Source: a bacterium
Lineage (GTDB): Bacteria; Patescibacteriota; 4484-211
DNA length: 8,364 nt
Assembly: GCA_027020325.1 (NCBI GenBank)
Contig: JALUVT010000107.1
Location: 1 to 8,364 of the forward strand
Direction: 5' to 3'
Part shown: one piece after another, positions 1-6,390 of the stretch
Layout: each line of letters starts with the position of its first letter
How positions within the stretch are numbered: the stretch's first letter is position 1
The notes under the pieces: model-generated
The model's input: the letters and a program-made list of their open reading frames with translations, nothing else
Database searches by the model: none
Told to the model about the DNA's origin: nothing
Made by a program: the position numbers and the translations under genes

Positions 1-771
1 CCGACCGGAGTGGGGAAAACCCATCTGGCGCGGGTTTTGGCCGAAGAACTTTATGGTTCACCAGAGGCAATGATTCGCTTGGATATGAGTGAATACCAGG
101 AACGACATAATATTGCCCGCCTCATTGGTTCTCCGCCGGGTTATGTCGGCTTTGAAGAAGGGGGGCAGTTAACCGAAAAAGTGCGGCGGCGGCCTTTTTC
201 AATTGTTCTTCTTGATGAAATTGAAAAAGCCCATCCCGATGTTTTTAATCTTTTGTTGCAAATATTGGATGAGGGGCGTTTGACCGACGGCAAGGGACGG
301 ACCGTTGATTTTCGCCACACTATTATTATCATGACCTCCAATCTAGGCAATCAATATATCCAAGATTTACAAAAAGGGAAAATTAGCCGTCCTGAATTAG
401 AAGAAAAACTAGAACAACTTCTAAAATCTCATTTCCGCCCCGAATTTTTGAATCGGGTGGACGAATTTATTATCTTTCAGGCTTTGGGAAAGGAAGAGAT
501 TCTGCAAATTGTTGATCTTCTTTTGGAAGAAACGATTCGGCTGGCGGAAGCACAGGGGATTAAATTGGAAATTAGTAAAGGGGCGCGGCAAAAATTAGCT
601 GAAATGGGTTTTGATCCCGAATTTGGCGCTCGGCCCCTGCGACGGACCATTCAACGGGAAATTGAAAATCCTCTTTCACGGCAGTTAATTGCCGGTAATT
701 TTAATGCCGGAGATAAAGTTAAAGTAACTTTAAATAAAAAAGGAGAATTTGTTTTTAAGAAGGTTAAATGA
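1..771 (+). CDS. Clp/Hsp100 AAA+ unfoldase (ClpC/ClpB type), C-terminal ATPase domain, 5' partial
   Basis: This is the second ATPase domain (D2) of a ring-forming Clp unfoldase that threads proteins through its pore for degradation or disaggregation in the cytosol. The left edge cuts into the Walker A loop: the first codons read PTGVGKT (K6). Walker [10 protein letters not shown] follows (D72, E73), then the sensor TSNLG, the arginine finger in FRPEFLNR (R152), and the sensor-2 motif GARPLRR (R211). The reading frame is open from base 1 and ends with TGA at 769-771, so 256 codons of a protein normally over 800 residues are present. GSPPGYVG and the RRTIQREIE stretch look like ClpC. However, the segment between TSNLG and FRPEF shows no [LIV]GF tripeptide, the ClpP-docking loop of ClpC/ClpA/ClpX, and in this it resembles ClpB. 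The family is certain; the choice between ClpC and ClpB is open, so no symbol is given. Confidence 0.93.
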   Translation, partial: PTGVGKTHLARVLAEELYGSPEAMIRLDMSEYQERHNIARLIGSPPGYVGFEEGGQLTEKVRRRPFSIVLLDEIEKAHPDVFNLLLQILDEGRLTDGKGRTVDFRHTIIIMTSNLGNQYIQDLQKGKISRPELEEKLEQLLKSHFRPEFLNRVDEFIIFQALGKEEILQIVDLLLEETIRLAEAQGIKLEISKGARQKLAEMGFDPEFGARPLRRTIQREIENPLSRQLIAGNFNAGDKVKVTLNKKGEFVFKKVK

Positions 772-777
772 TACAAT
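749..777 (+). promoter_or_regulatory. Sigma70-type promoter for rplS
   Basis: TTGTTT at 749-754 and TACAAT at 772-777 are separated by 17 bp. A TG at 769-770 makes an extended -10. The promoter overlaps the end of the Clp gene, and the TG is part of its stop codon. The -10 box ends 9 bases before the rplS ATG, so the predicted transcript would begin only about 2-3 bases ahead of the start codon. The same hexamers and spacing recur at 2547-2575. No Shine-Dalgarno sequence precedes rplS. The call is from sequence only. Confidence 0.65.
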
Positions 778-786
778 AGGGCTACG

Positions 787-1119
787 ATGTTGCGGGTAAA
801 GAGACCATTTCAATTTGCCGTTGGCGATACAGTTGAGGTTATCAGCCGGATTAAAGAAAAAGATAAAGAGCGGGAAACGCGTTTCCGCGGCGTGGTGATT
901 AGTATTCGCGGGCGGGGAGTAGGCCGTACTTTTACGGTGCGCAATATTGGTAAAGCCCAGGTGGGGGTGGAACGAATTTTTCCGCTTTTTTCTCCTCTAA
1001 TCAAACAAATTCGTGTTTTACGCCGCGGTAAAGTGCGCCGCGCCAAACTCTATTATCTCCGTCAGCGGATCGGGAAAGCCGCATTATATGTTAAACCGGC
1101 TCCAGAAAAGAAAAATTAA
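787..1119 (+). CDS. rplS: 50S ribosomal protein L19 (bL19)
   Basis: Large-subunit ribosomal protein that lies at the 30S/50S interface. The 110-residue product matches bL19 from end to end. FAVGDTVEV (10-18) is the usual start of the SH3-like barrel. TFTVR (48-52), GVERIFPL (60-67) and the C-terminal hallmark [14 protein letters not shown] (79-92) are all present. Length is normal for the family (about 110-120). The ATG at 787 is chosen because it lies just before the conserved start and directly after the promoter at 749-777. The 3' end overlaps yraN by 32 bases, which suggests translational coupling. The link rplS-yraN is common in bacteria, often with rnhB between them; here rnhB is absent from the gap. 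Confidence 0.97.
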   Translation: MLRVKRPFQFAVGDTVEVISRIKEKDKERETRFRGVVISIRGRGVGRTFTVRNIGKAQVGVERIFPLFSPLIKQIRVLRRGKVRRAKLYYLRQRIGKAALYVKPAPEKKN

Positions 1120-1522
1120 CCTTCGGTTAAAAAATCAGCGCCAGCAGAGAGGAGGGAGGGGGGAAGAAGTTGCGGTTTCTTTTTTGCAAGGCAAAGGCTG
1201 GAAGATTGTCGCCCGCAATTTTTATCTCCCGCGGGGAGGGGAAATAGATATTATTGCCTGGGATAAAGAAACTTTAGTTTTTGTTGAAGTACGCAGCAGT
1301 GAAGAGCAATCGCGGCGCGTTCCCTTGGTTGAAACAATTTCCGCAACTAAAGTCAAAGCTCTGCAACGGAGTGCCTTTTATTATCTGCAGCAGCACTGTC
1401 CCCAAGCTCCCTGTCCTCCATTACGCTTTGATTTAATAACCGTAGAAAGAGAAGCCGATTCATTTTTCTGCCGTCACTACCCCAATTTCATTGAAAATTG
1501 CGATTTTTGGGAAAACCAATAA
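1088..1522 (+). CDS. yraN: YraN/UPF0102 family protein, nuclease-like fold
   Basis: A 144-residue member of the UPF0102 (YraN) family, which has a restriction-endonuclease-like fold; its substrate in the cell is not settled. Visible family marks are the RGEE region near the N-terminus, GGEIDIIA (acidic E52 and D54), FVEVR (E67, R69) and RFDLITVE near the C-terminus. This spacing of D and ExR/K is that of the PD-(D/E)xK-like site; arginine in place of lysine also occurs in known YraN proteins. The frame is open back to an ATG at 1013, but that start would overlap rplS by over 100 bases and add a tail with no family match, so the ATG at 1088 is preferred. It overlaps rplS by 32 bases and shares one base with the next gene (TAATG). 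A 24-base all-purine run lies inside the gene at 1146-1169. Confidence 0.88.
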   Translation: MLNRLQKRKINLRLKNQRQQRGGRGEEVAVSFLQGKGWKIVARNFYLPRGGEIDIIAWDKETLVFVEVRSSEEQSRRVPLVETISATKVKALQRSAFYYLQQHCPQAPCPPLRFDLITVEREADSFFCRHYPNFIENCDFWENQ

Positions 1523-1815
1523 TGCATTCTTTGAAGGATCTTTTAGCCCAACACCAAAACAAAACCAGCCGCGGTTACATCCGTCACGAATTTCAAGATT
1601 TTGGTTACCGGTTGGCCTTGGCCTTAGGAGACTTGGCCCATAAATCTTTGTACATTAAATTGGCCAAAGAACTACCGCGGCCTTTATTAAAAAAAGCTTT
1701 AAGTTTTGCCCTTGATTACCCGCGAGCCCAGTCACGGGCGCGGATTTTTATGTGGCGCCTTAAAGAATTGCGGCGGGAATTCAAACAAATTGAGGTAAAG
1801 AAGGAACATAATTAA
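1522..1815 (+). CDS. Unrecognised small basic protein (97 aa)
   Basis: I do not recognise this family. The 97-residue product is rich in Lys, Arg and Leu and looks all-helical. It has an amphipathic middle (GYRLALALGDLAHKSLYIKL, roughly residues 27-46) and a basic C-terminal helix around MWRLKELRREFK. There is no signal peptide or membrane segment. The ATG at 1522 overlaps the yraN stop by one base (TAATG), the usual arrangement for coupled translation, so it is preferred over the ATG at 1498 inside yraN. The last 35 bases overlap the convergent gene on the - strand. Position behind rplS and yraN and the basic charge would fit a nucleic-acid or ribosome-linked role, but that is only inference. 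It is probably real because of the tight coupling and similar composition to its neighbours. Confidence 0.7.
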   Translation: MHSLKDLLAQHQNKTSRGYIRHEFQDFGYRLALALGDLAHKSLYIKLAKELPRPLLKKALSFALDYPRAQSRARIFMWRLKELRREFKQIEVKKEHN

Positions 1816-2449
1816 GCAAAGAGCGGGCAATTGTTCCAATCTTATCGCCATTGGAAGTTACTCCATCTAATATTTCTTCTGCACTAACGAAACGGAGGGC
1901 TGAATCTTGTTTAGCCGTTATTTTCTCTAATCGTTTTAATATCTTGGCGGGCATTTGAAGTTCAAAGATAACTGCAATCCGGAGGGTCATTTTGCCTTCT
2001 TGTCCCCGTCGTGTTGTCGGCGCTAGTTCAGTATAATAACCAACCTGCTGATAAGTTAATGTTTCTAATTCTTCTTCAGTTAATAACTGCAATTCCTCGA
2101 CTAATTCTTCTTTTAATTCCCGTTGGGGACAAAATTCGCGCTCTTTTGTTTTCAAAAACCAGTGACGAAATTTTTGAACTTGGTGCCCGCTGATTGTCAA
2201 ACGAAGATCCGAACCATTTTCCAGTTCCAAATCTTTAACTCCTAATAAATTTTTTAATTCTTCTTTCCCCGAAGGAGAAACAGTGAGCGCCCCCCCAATA
2301 GGTGTTAAAACAAATTCTCCCTTAAGGCGGCGATTATTGTTAATTGTTAAAGCAAAACGCCCTTTACGATCACGCAGCAAAACAACTAAAGCAGCACAAC
2401 TTAATCTTAAACGGCTAAATTGAGAAAGAGAAAGTTTTTTTGTCTTCAT
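1781..2449 (-). CDS. Degenerate Nudix-like protein (222 aa)
   Basis: The only convincing - strand gene. The product starts with a strand-like segment (CAALVVLLRDRKGRFALT, 18-35) and then TPIGGAL (49-55), as in the first part of a Nudix fold. A long insert with DLRLTISG (81-88) and FRHWF (94-98) follows, then RELKEELVEEL (110-120), which resembles the RExxEE core of the Nudix box. The canonical G-x5-E spacing and the glycine after the EE pair are missing, so hydrolase activity is doubtful. The layout (GG, D-R, F-x-x-WF, P-x-RE-x-x-EEL) recalls the SMODS-associated NUDIX domain of nucleotide-signalling systems; this is from memory and uncertain. ATG at 2449 is preferred over an in-frame TTG at 2458. 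The 3' end overlaps the convergent 97-residue gene by 35 bases. Confidence 0.72.
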   Translation of the reverse strand: MKTKKLSLSQFSRLRLSCAALVVLLRDRKGRFALTINNNRRLKGEFVLTPIGGALTVSPSGKEELKNLLGVKDLELENGSDLRLTISGHQVQKFRHWFLKTKEREFCPQRELKEELVEELQLLTEEELETLTYQQVGYYTELAPTTRRGQEGKMTLRIAVIFELQMPAKILKRLEKITAKQDSALRFVSAEEILDGVTSNGDKIGTIARSLLNYVPSLPQFV

Positions 2450-2479
2450 TCCAAACAATAATTTAATGAAATGTTTATT

Positions 2480-2508
2480 ATCTTAAATAAAATTAATTCT
2501 CAAATCAA
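2480..2508 (-). promoter_or_regulatory. Possible promoter for the Nudix-like gene
   Basis: On the - strand, TTGATT (2508-2503) and TAAGAT (2485-2480) are 17 bp apart. The predicted start would give a leader of about 25 bases before the ATG at 2449. The surrounding stretch is very AT-rich, so chance matches are likely; the spacing is the main support. Confidence 0.4.
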
Positions 2509-2546
2509 TAATAAAAAAAGATTTTACCCTTTAGAATAATTACCAA

Positions 2547-2575
2547 TTGTTTTTCACTGACAAAAGCTTTACAAT
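2547..2575 (+). promoter_or_regulatory. Sigma70-type promoter of the channel-suf operon
   Basis: TTGTTT (2547-2552) and TACAAT (2570-2575) with 17 bp between them have the same hexamers and spacing as the rplS promoter. Only six bases separate the -10 box from the ATG at 2582, so the predicted start site falls on or next to the start codon and the mRNA would be leaderless. No other good promoter is visible before sufC, so this one may drive all six genes up to 6616. Confidence 0.65.
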
Positions 2576-2581
2576 AGAATT

Positions 2582-3262
2582 ATGTTGATTAAAGAAGAAA
2601 TTCTTGCCGCTTTTAGGAATAGTTTAGAAGGAGTAATTATTTTTCTCCCGCGCCTCGGCGGGATGTTGCTTACTTTTCTTATTGGTTGGATTATTGCCGG
2701 AATGGCGCGGCGGCTGACTTTGCAAATCTTAAAAATTATTCAGCTCGAACCTTTTGCCGAAAAAGTAGGGCTTAACCGTAATCTGGAACGCTTGGGAAGC
2801 AAGGTTACTTCGAGTGAATTAATTGCCAATCTTGTTAAATGGTCGGTGGTTTTTATGTTTCTCCTCCCCGCAGTCGAAATTTTGGGTTTGGAGCAAATTA
2901 CAGTTATGTTGCAGGGGTTGCTTGGTTATATTCCCAATGTTGTTATCGCCGTGGTGATGGTTATGTTTGGAGCCATTATTGCCGATTTAATGGCCGATTT
3001 TGTTCGCCATACCGCCGCCGCTCTTGCTACTTCAACGGCCAATTTTCTGGCCGGACTGGCCAAATACGCAATTCTGGTTTTTAGTATTCTCGCGGCATTA
3101 AGTCAACTAAAAATTGCAACAACAATGATCCATACCCTTTTCACCGGCTTGGTGGCGATGCTCGCTCTGGCCGGAGGACTGGCTTTTGGTTTGGGAGGAC
3201 GGGAAATTGCCGCAGAAATTTTGCAAGATCTGCGTCGCTCTCTGCAAGAAAAAGAAGATTAG
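2582..3262 (+). CDS. Small MscS-related membrane protein with conserved TM helices
   Basis: A 226-residue membrane protein with about five hydrophobic segments (roughly 19-41, 83-101, 115-138, 155-173 and 183-205). The last one ends in the glycine-rich AGGLAFGLGGREIAAEIL (197-214). This resembles the pore-lining helix of MscS channels and is typical of the 'conserved TM helix' family (CmpX-like small channels). The cytoplasmic beta and cage domains of true MscS are absent, because the protein ends about 20 residues after the helix. It may form a small pore or membrane platform; gating by membrane tension is an inference from family membership. It is the first gene after the promoter at 2547-2575, with its ATG where the transcript is expected to start, and ends 22 bases before sufC. 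Whether its job relates to Fe-S assembly is unknown. Confidence 0.82.
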   Translation: MLIKEEILAAFRNSLEGVIIFLPRLGGMLLTFLIGWIIAGMARRLTLQILKIIQLEPFAEKVGLNRNLERLGSKVTSSELIANLVKWSVVFMFLLPAVEILGLEQITVMLQGLLGYIPNVVIAVVMVMFGAIIADLMADFVRHTAAALATSTANFLAGLAKYAILVFSILAALSQLKIATTMIHTLFTGLVAMLALAGGLAFGLGGREIAAEILQDLRRSLQEKED

Positions 3263-3284
3263 GCTTCAATTAGAACAATTTTCA

Positions 3285-4055
3285 ATGCCCAAAAAAGATC
3301 AACCTCTTTTGTTAGTAGAAAATTTAACGCTGCGTAAAGATAAGAAGCTCCTTATTAAAAAGGCCTGTTTTAGTTTGTCCGCAGGAACAATTAATGTTCT
3401 GGTTGGCCCCAATGGGGCGGGAAAAACCAGTCTTGCTGAAGCAATTATCGGCTATCCTTCCTCTCATTTAACTCGAACAAGCAAAATTTTTTTTCGCGGC
3501 AAAGATATTAGCCGCTTGAAAATGGAAGAGCGAGCGCGGCAGGGGATTTTTCTTGCTTTTCAAAACCCCTTCCCCTTGGAAGGCTTGACCTTAGAACAAG
3601 TTTTATTAAGGGCAATTCGCGCCCGGGAAAAAAGTGACCCTTCCTATCCCCGTCGTTCTCTCCGCCAATTGCGGCAGGAAATTGAAGCCACTGCCGCAGC
3701 TTTACAACTTGACCCCGCCCTTTTGCGGCAAAGCCTCCATCTTACTTTTAGTGGCGGAGAAAGAAAAAAAATTGAACTATTGCAGTGTCAAATTCTCCGC
3801 CCTCACTTGGCTTTATTGGATGAAATTGATTCGGGGTTGGATCTGGCGGCCTTATCCCGCGCCGCAAACTTGATCCGCGGGCTGGTGGAAGGAGGAGAAA
3901 GGACAGTTTTGTTAATTAGCCATTTTTCTCCCCTTTTAAGGCAATTGCCGCTGGACCAAATTCTCTGGCTCGCGAACCAAGAATTAAAAGTTTTTTCTGA
4001 TCCGCAGGTTTTGCAGGAATTAGAAAAAAAGGAATTGGCCGATGGAAAAGCGTAA
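3285..4055 (+). CDS. sufC: SufC, ATPase of the Fe-S cluster scaffold
   Basis: ABC-type ATPase that binds SufB/SufD in the cytosol and drives the conformational change needed to build Fe-S clusters. The 256-residue product has Walker A GPNGAGKTS (41-49, K47), Q-loop FQNPF, signature TFSGGERKK (S156-E159), Walker B with the SufC hallmark LLDEIDSGLD (D179, E180) and the switch histidine H213. Length is that of the family (about 250). The frame is open upstream to 3186, but that would overlap the preceding gene; the ATG at 3285 lies just ahead of the usual N-terminal strand and is preferred. No Shine-Dalgarno sequence is visible. The 3' end overlaps sufB by 14 bases. No transporter permease is nearby, which also supports SufC over a transport ATPase. 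Confidence 0.96.
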   Translation: MPKKDQPLLLVENLTLRKDKKLLIKKACFSLSAGTINVLVGPNGAGKTSLAEAIIGYPSSHLTRTSKIFFRGKDISRLKMEERARQGIFLAFQNPFPLEGLTLEQVLLRAIRAREKSDPSYPRRSLRQLRQEIEATAAALQLDPALLRQSLHLTFSGGERKKIELLQCQILRPHLALLDEIDSGLDLAALSRAANLIRGLVEGGERTVLLISHFSPLLRQLPLDQILWLANQELKVFSDPQVLQELEKKELADGKA

Positions 4056-5454
4056 GAGGAAAAAAAGAACTAGCGGTAATCTTGCAACTGCCCTCGCCCG
4101 GGCTGACCAATTTGCCTACAATTATCAAAGCCCGCCGGGGTTAGACACCCAATTGGTTGATGAAATTTCAGGGGCGAAAAATGAACCGCCTTGGATGCGC
4201 CAGCTGCGCCAAAAAGCTTTGAAAATTTTCCAAAAACAAAAAATGCCTCCCTGGGCGCCCTCTCTTCAGGACCTTAATTTTCAAAATTTACGCTATTATC
4301 TTCGTCCTTTGCCCCAAGCCTCCCTTTCTTGGGATGAAGTTCCTCCGGCCCTAAAACGAACTTTTGAAAAAATTGGTCTTCCGCGGGCCGAACAAGAAAT
4401 TTTGGCCGGGGTAAAAGCACAATTCGACAGTGAAGTAATTTACGGCTCTCTGCGGCAAGAATTGGCTCAACAAGGAGTGATTTTTTTGAGTATGGAAGAA
4501 GGATTGCAGCAATATCCGGAGCTGGTTCAGCAATATTTTGCCCGCCTTGTCCCGCCCGCGGATAATAAAATGGCGGCCCTGAATACCGCGGTTTGGAGTG
4601 GTGGAAGCTTTATTTATGTTCCTCCGGGGGTCAAAGTTAAGCGCCCTCTTCAAGTCTATTTCCGCATCAACAGCGAAAGTGCCGGACAATTTGAACGGAC
4701 TTTAATTATTGTTGACCGCGAAGCAGAGCTCCATTACATTGAAGGCTGCAGTGCCCCCCTTTTTTCCCGCGCCTCCCTTCACGCCGCTGTAGTTGAAATT
4801 TTTGTCCACAAAGGAGCAAAAATGCAGTATACCACGATTCAAAATTGGTACAAAAATGTCTTTAATCTCGTAACCAAACGGGCGCGAGTGGAAGAAGGAG
4901 CTGTAATGCGCTGGCTCGATGGCAATTTGGGCAGCCGCTTGACAATGAAATATCCTTGCTGTTTATTAGCTGGCGCGGGAGCAAGAGGAGAAACCCTTTC
5001 CCTTTCTTGGGCCGGAGAAGGACAACACCAAGATCTAGGGGCAAAAATGATTCACCTCGCTCCCCAAACCCGTTCCCGCATTATCAGCAAATCAGTTAGT
5101 AAAGAAGGGGGACGCTGTTCTTATCGCGGGCTGATTCAAATTAATCCCGGCGCCCATCAGGCGCGAGCCAAGGTAGTTTGCGATGCTTTACTCCTTGATT
5201 CTTTTAGCCGCAGCGACACTTATCCCGTTAATCGCATCAATGAAAGTGATTCAATTTTTGAACACGAGGCCACTGTTTCACAAGTTGGAGCTGAACAAAT
5301 TCATTATCTCCAAAGCCGCGGCTTAACCGCGGAAGAGGCAGAATCTTTGCTTGTTAGTGGTTTTTTAGAACCGATCATCAAAGAAATTCCTTTAGAATAC
5401 GCGGTGGAATTAAACCGCCTCATTGAACTGGAAATGGAGGGCAGTGTTGGTTAA
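4042..5454 (+). CDS. sufB: SufB, Fe-S cluster assembly scaffold
   Basis: Main scaffold subunit of the SufBCD complex, on which nascent Fe-S clusters form. The 470-residue product is of normal length. It has the lead segment with WAPSLQDLNF, the beta-helix core with TAVWSGGSFIYVPPGV, EGCSAP (E234, C236), and the C-terminal core with CDALLLDSFSRSDTYP and FEHEAT. C380 and E409 sit 29 residues apart, matching E. coli SufB C405 and E434, the residues linked to cluster formation at the SufB-SufD interface. The C-terminal LEYAVELNRLIELEMEGSVG is typical. The N-terminus is basic (KRKRKKR). The ATG at 4042 overlaps sufC by 14 bases; two bases separate the stop from the next gene. Confidence 0.97.
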   Translation: MEKRKRKKRTSGNLATALARADQFAYNYQSPPGLDTQLVDEISGAKNEPPWMRQLRQKALKIFQKQKMPPWAPSLQDLNFQNLRYYLRPLPQASLSWDEVPPALKRTFEKIGLPRAEQEILAGVKAQFDSEVIYGSLRQELAQQGVIFLSMEEGLQQYPELVQQYFARLVPPADNKMAALNTAVWSGGSFIYVPPGVKVKRPLQVYFRINSESAGQFERTLIIVDREAELHYIEGCSAPLFSRASLHAAVVEIFVHKGAKMQYTTIQNWYKNVFNLVTKRARVEEGAVMRWLDGNLGSRLTMKYPCCLLAGAGARGETLSLSWAGEGQHQDLGAKMIHLAPQTRSRIISKSVSKEGGRCSYRGLIQINPGAHQARAKVVCDALLLDSFSRSDTYPVNRINESDSIFEHEATVSQVGAEQIHYLQSRGLTAEEAESLLVSGFLEPIIKEIPLEYAVELNRLIELEMEGSVG

Positions 5455-5456
5455 AA

Positions 5457-6017
5457 ATGGAACAGGAAAAAGTCTATTTAATTCAAGATCCCGGAGAAGA
5501 TAAAATTGTTTTATCATTGCAGCAAGAAGAAGAGCGGGGAAAAATTTATTTTTTTCTTCTCGCCCTTCAGCAAGGTCTTTATCACTGGCAGCTGGCCTTA
5601 GAACACTGCGCCGCCCGAACTTGGGGGCGAATTGAAGTACGGGCTTTGGTTGCCGCGAAAGCCAAAATTAAAATTCAGGGACGAATTAAAATTTTTCCTA
5701 CCGCCCGCGGCAGTGATTCTTTTTTAAATTTAAAAACTATTTTTATTGGTCCAACGGCCCAAAACTGGCTCGAGCCCCAACTCGAAATTGAAACCTATCC
5801 CGTTCGCGCCGGCCACGCCGCTACTAGCAGCGGTTTTGATTTGAGGGCCCTAACCTATCTTCGAGCGCGGGGAATCAGTCCCCAACAAGGACAACAACTC
5901 TTGCTGCAAGGTTTTTTTTATGATTTACTAAAAACAATTAAGTCGCCACAATTGCGGTCCCAAACCCGACAGCGCTTAAAAGACGCTTTGTTAAAGGTTA
6001 AATTAGACGAAAATTAA
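5457..6017 (+). CDS. sufD: Half-size SufD-like Fe-S assembly protein
   Basis: Partner of SufB in the SufBCD scaffold, but only 186 residues against roughly 400 or more for ordinary SufD. The part present is the C-terminal core: beta-helix strands up to RIKIFPTARGSDSF (76-89), PQLEIE (107-112), the RAGHAAT segment (117-123), YLRARGI (134-140) and QQLLLQGFFYDLL (146-158). H120 matches E. coli SufD H360. A118 stands where E. coli has C358; non-Cys residues there occur in other bacterial SufD, so this alone does not mean loss of function. The N-terminal helical domain and the first half of the beta-helix are missing. The frame is clean, has its own ATG two bases after sufB and one base before sufU, and no remnant of the missing part lies upstream. 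It is therefore a genuinely short gene, not a fresh truncation. Confidence 0.87.
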   Translation: MEQEKVYLIQDPGEDKIVLSLQQEEERGKIYFFLLALQQGLYHWQLALEHCAARTWGRIEVRALVAAKAKIKIQGRIKIFPTARGSDSFLNLKTIFIGPTAQNWLEPQLEIETYPVRAGHAATSSGFDLRALTYLRARGISPQQGQQLLLQGFFYDLLKTIKSPQLRSQTRQRLKDALLKVKLDEN

Positions 6018-6018
6018 A

Positions 6019-6390
6019 ATGAATTCTCTCTATCGGGAAGAAATTCTTGATCATTACCAGCACCCGCATCATTATGGGGAATTAGAAAATTTTACTCACG
6101 AAATTAAAGGGTATAATCGTTCTTGCGGTGACGAAATTATTTGGCAGCTACGAATAGAACAAGGTCAAATTATTGATCTGCGTTTTCAAGCCCGGGGCTG
6201 TGTTCTTAGTATTGCTGGTGCGAGCATGCTCAGTGAAAAATTAAAAGGTCGTTTTTGGCGGGAGTGGCCGCAGATTAAAGAAGAATGGGAAAAAGAACAT
6301 CGCGGCCGTTTTAACCCCGCCCGTGAACGCTGTTGGTTCCTTGCCTCTCGGACCCTGGATAAGCTTAAACTAGACCATGCGCAAAATTAA
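6019..6390 (+). CDS. sufU: SufU/IscU-type Fe-S assembly protein, short form
   Basis: Zn-binding sulfur-transfer protein that in Firmicutes takes sulfur from SufS and passes it to SufBCD; IscU relatives act as scaffolds instead. The 123-residue product begins YREEILDHYQHPHHYG, the usual SufU/IscU N-terminus. It has C36 in SCGD (with D38), C61 in ARGCVLSIAGASML and C105 in PARERCWFLA. These match B. subtilis SufU C41, D43, C66 and C128, and R102 matches the R-x-x-C arginine. The C61-C105 gap is 44 residues, against 62 in B. subtilis, so the SufU-specific insert of about 18 residues is missing and spacing is like E. coli IscU (C63-C106). The IscU chaperone motif LPPVK is absent. It sits one base after the sufD-like gene and overlaps the next gene by 14 bases. 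Confidence 0.9.
   Translation: MNSLYREEILDHYQHPHHYGELENFTHEIKGYNRSCGDEIIWQLRIEQGQIIDLRFQARGCVLSIAGASMLSEKLKGRFWREWPQIKEEWEKEHRGRFNPARERCWFLASRTLDKLKLDHAQN

Noticed and set aside
1013..1087. Upstream ATG that would lengthen YraN by 25 residues
   Set aside because: It would lie deep inside rplS and add residues with no family match; the ATG at 1088 fits the known N-terminus.
1146..1169. 24-base all-purine run as a G-quadruplex or regulatory site
   Set aside because: It encodes the normal Arg/Gly/Glu-rich N-terminus of YraN and lacks four regular G-tracts.
1803..1837. Hairpin GGAACA/TGTTCC near the convergent gene ends as a terminator
   Set aside because: The loop is about 23 bases and no T-run follows on either strand; the pairing is too weak to call.
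3186..3284. Upstream ATG that would lengthen SufC by 33 residues
   Set aside because: The extension overlaps the channel gene in another frame and its Cys/Lys-rich sequence does not match SufC.
4351..5044. Two - strand open frames inside sufB
   Set aside because: They are shadows of a strongly conserved gene and show no family features or own signals.
5808..5816. Ala in place of E. coli SufD C358 as proof of a dead SufD
   Set aside because: Other functional bacterial SufD proteins also lack this cysteine, and the neighbouring H120 is kept.
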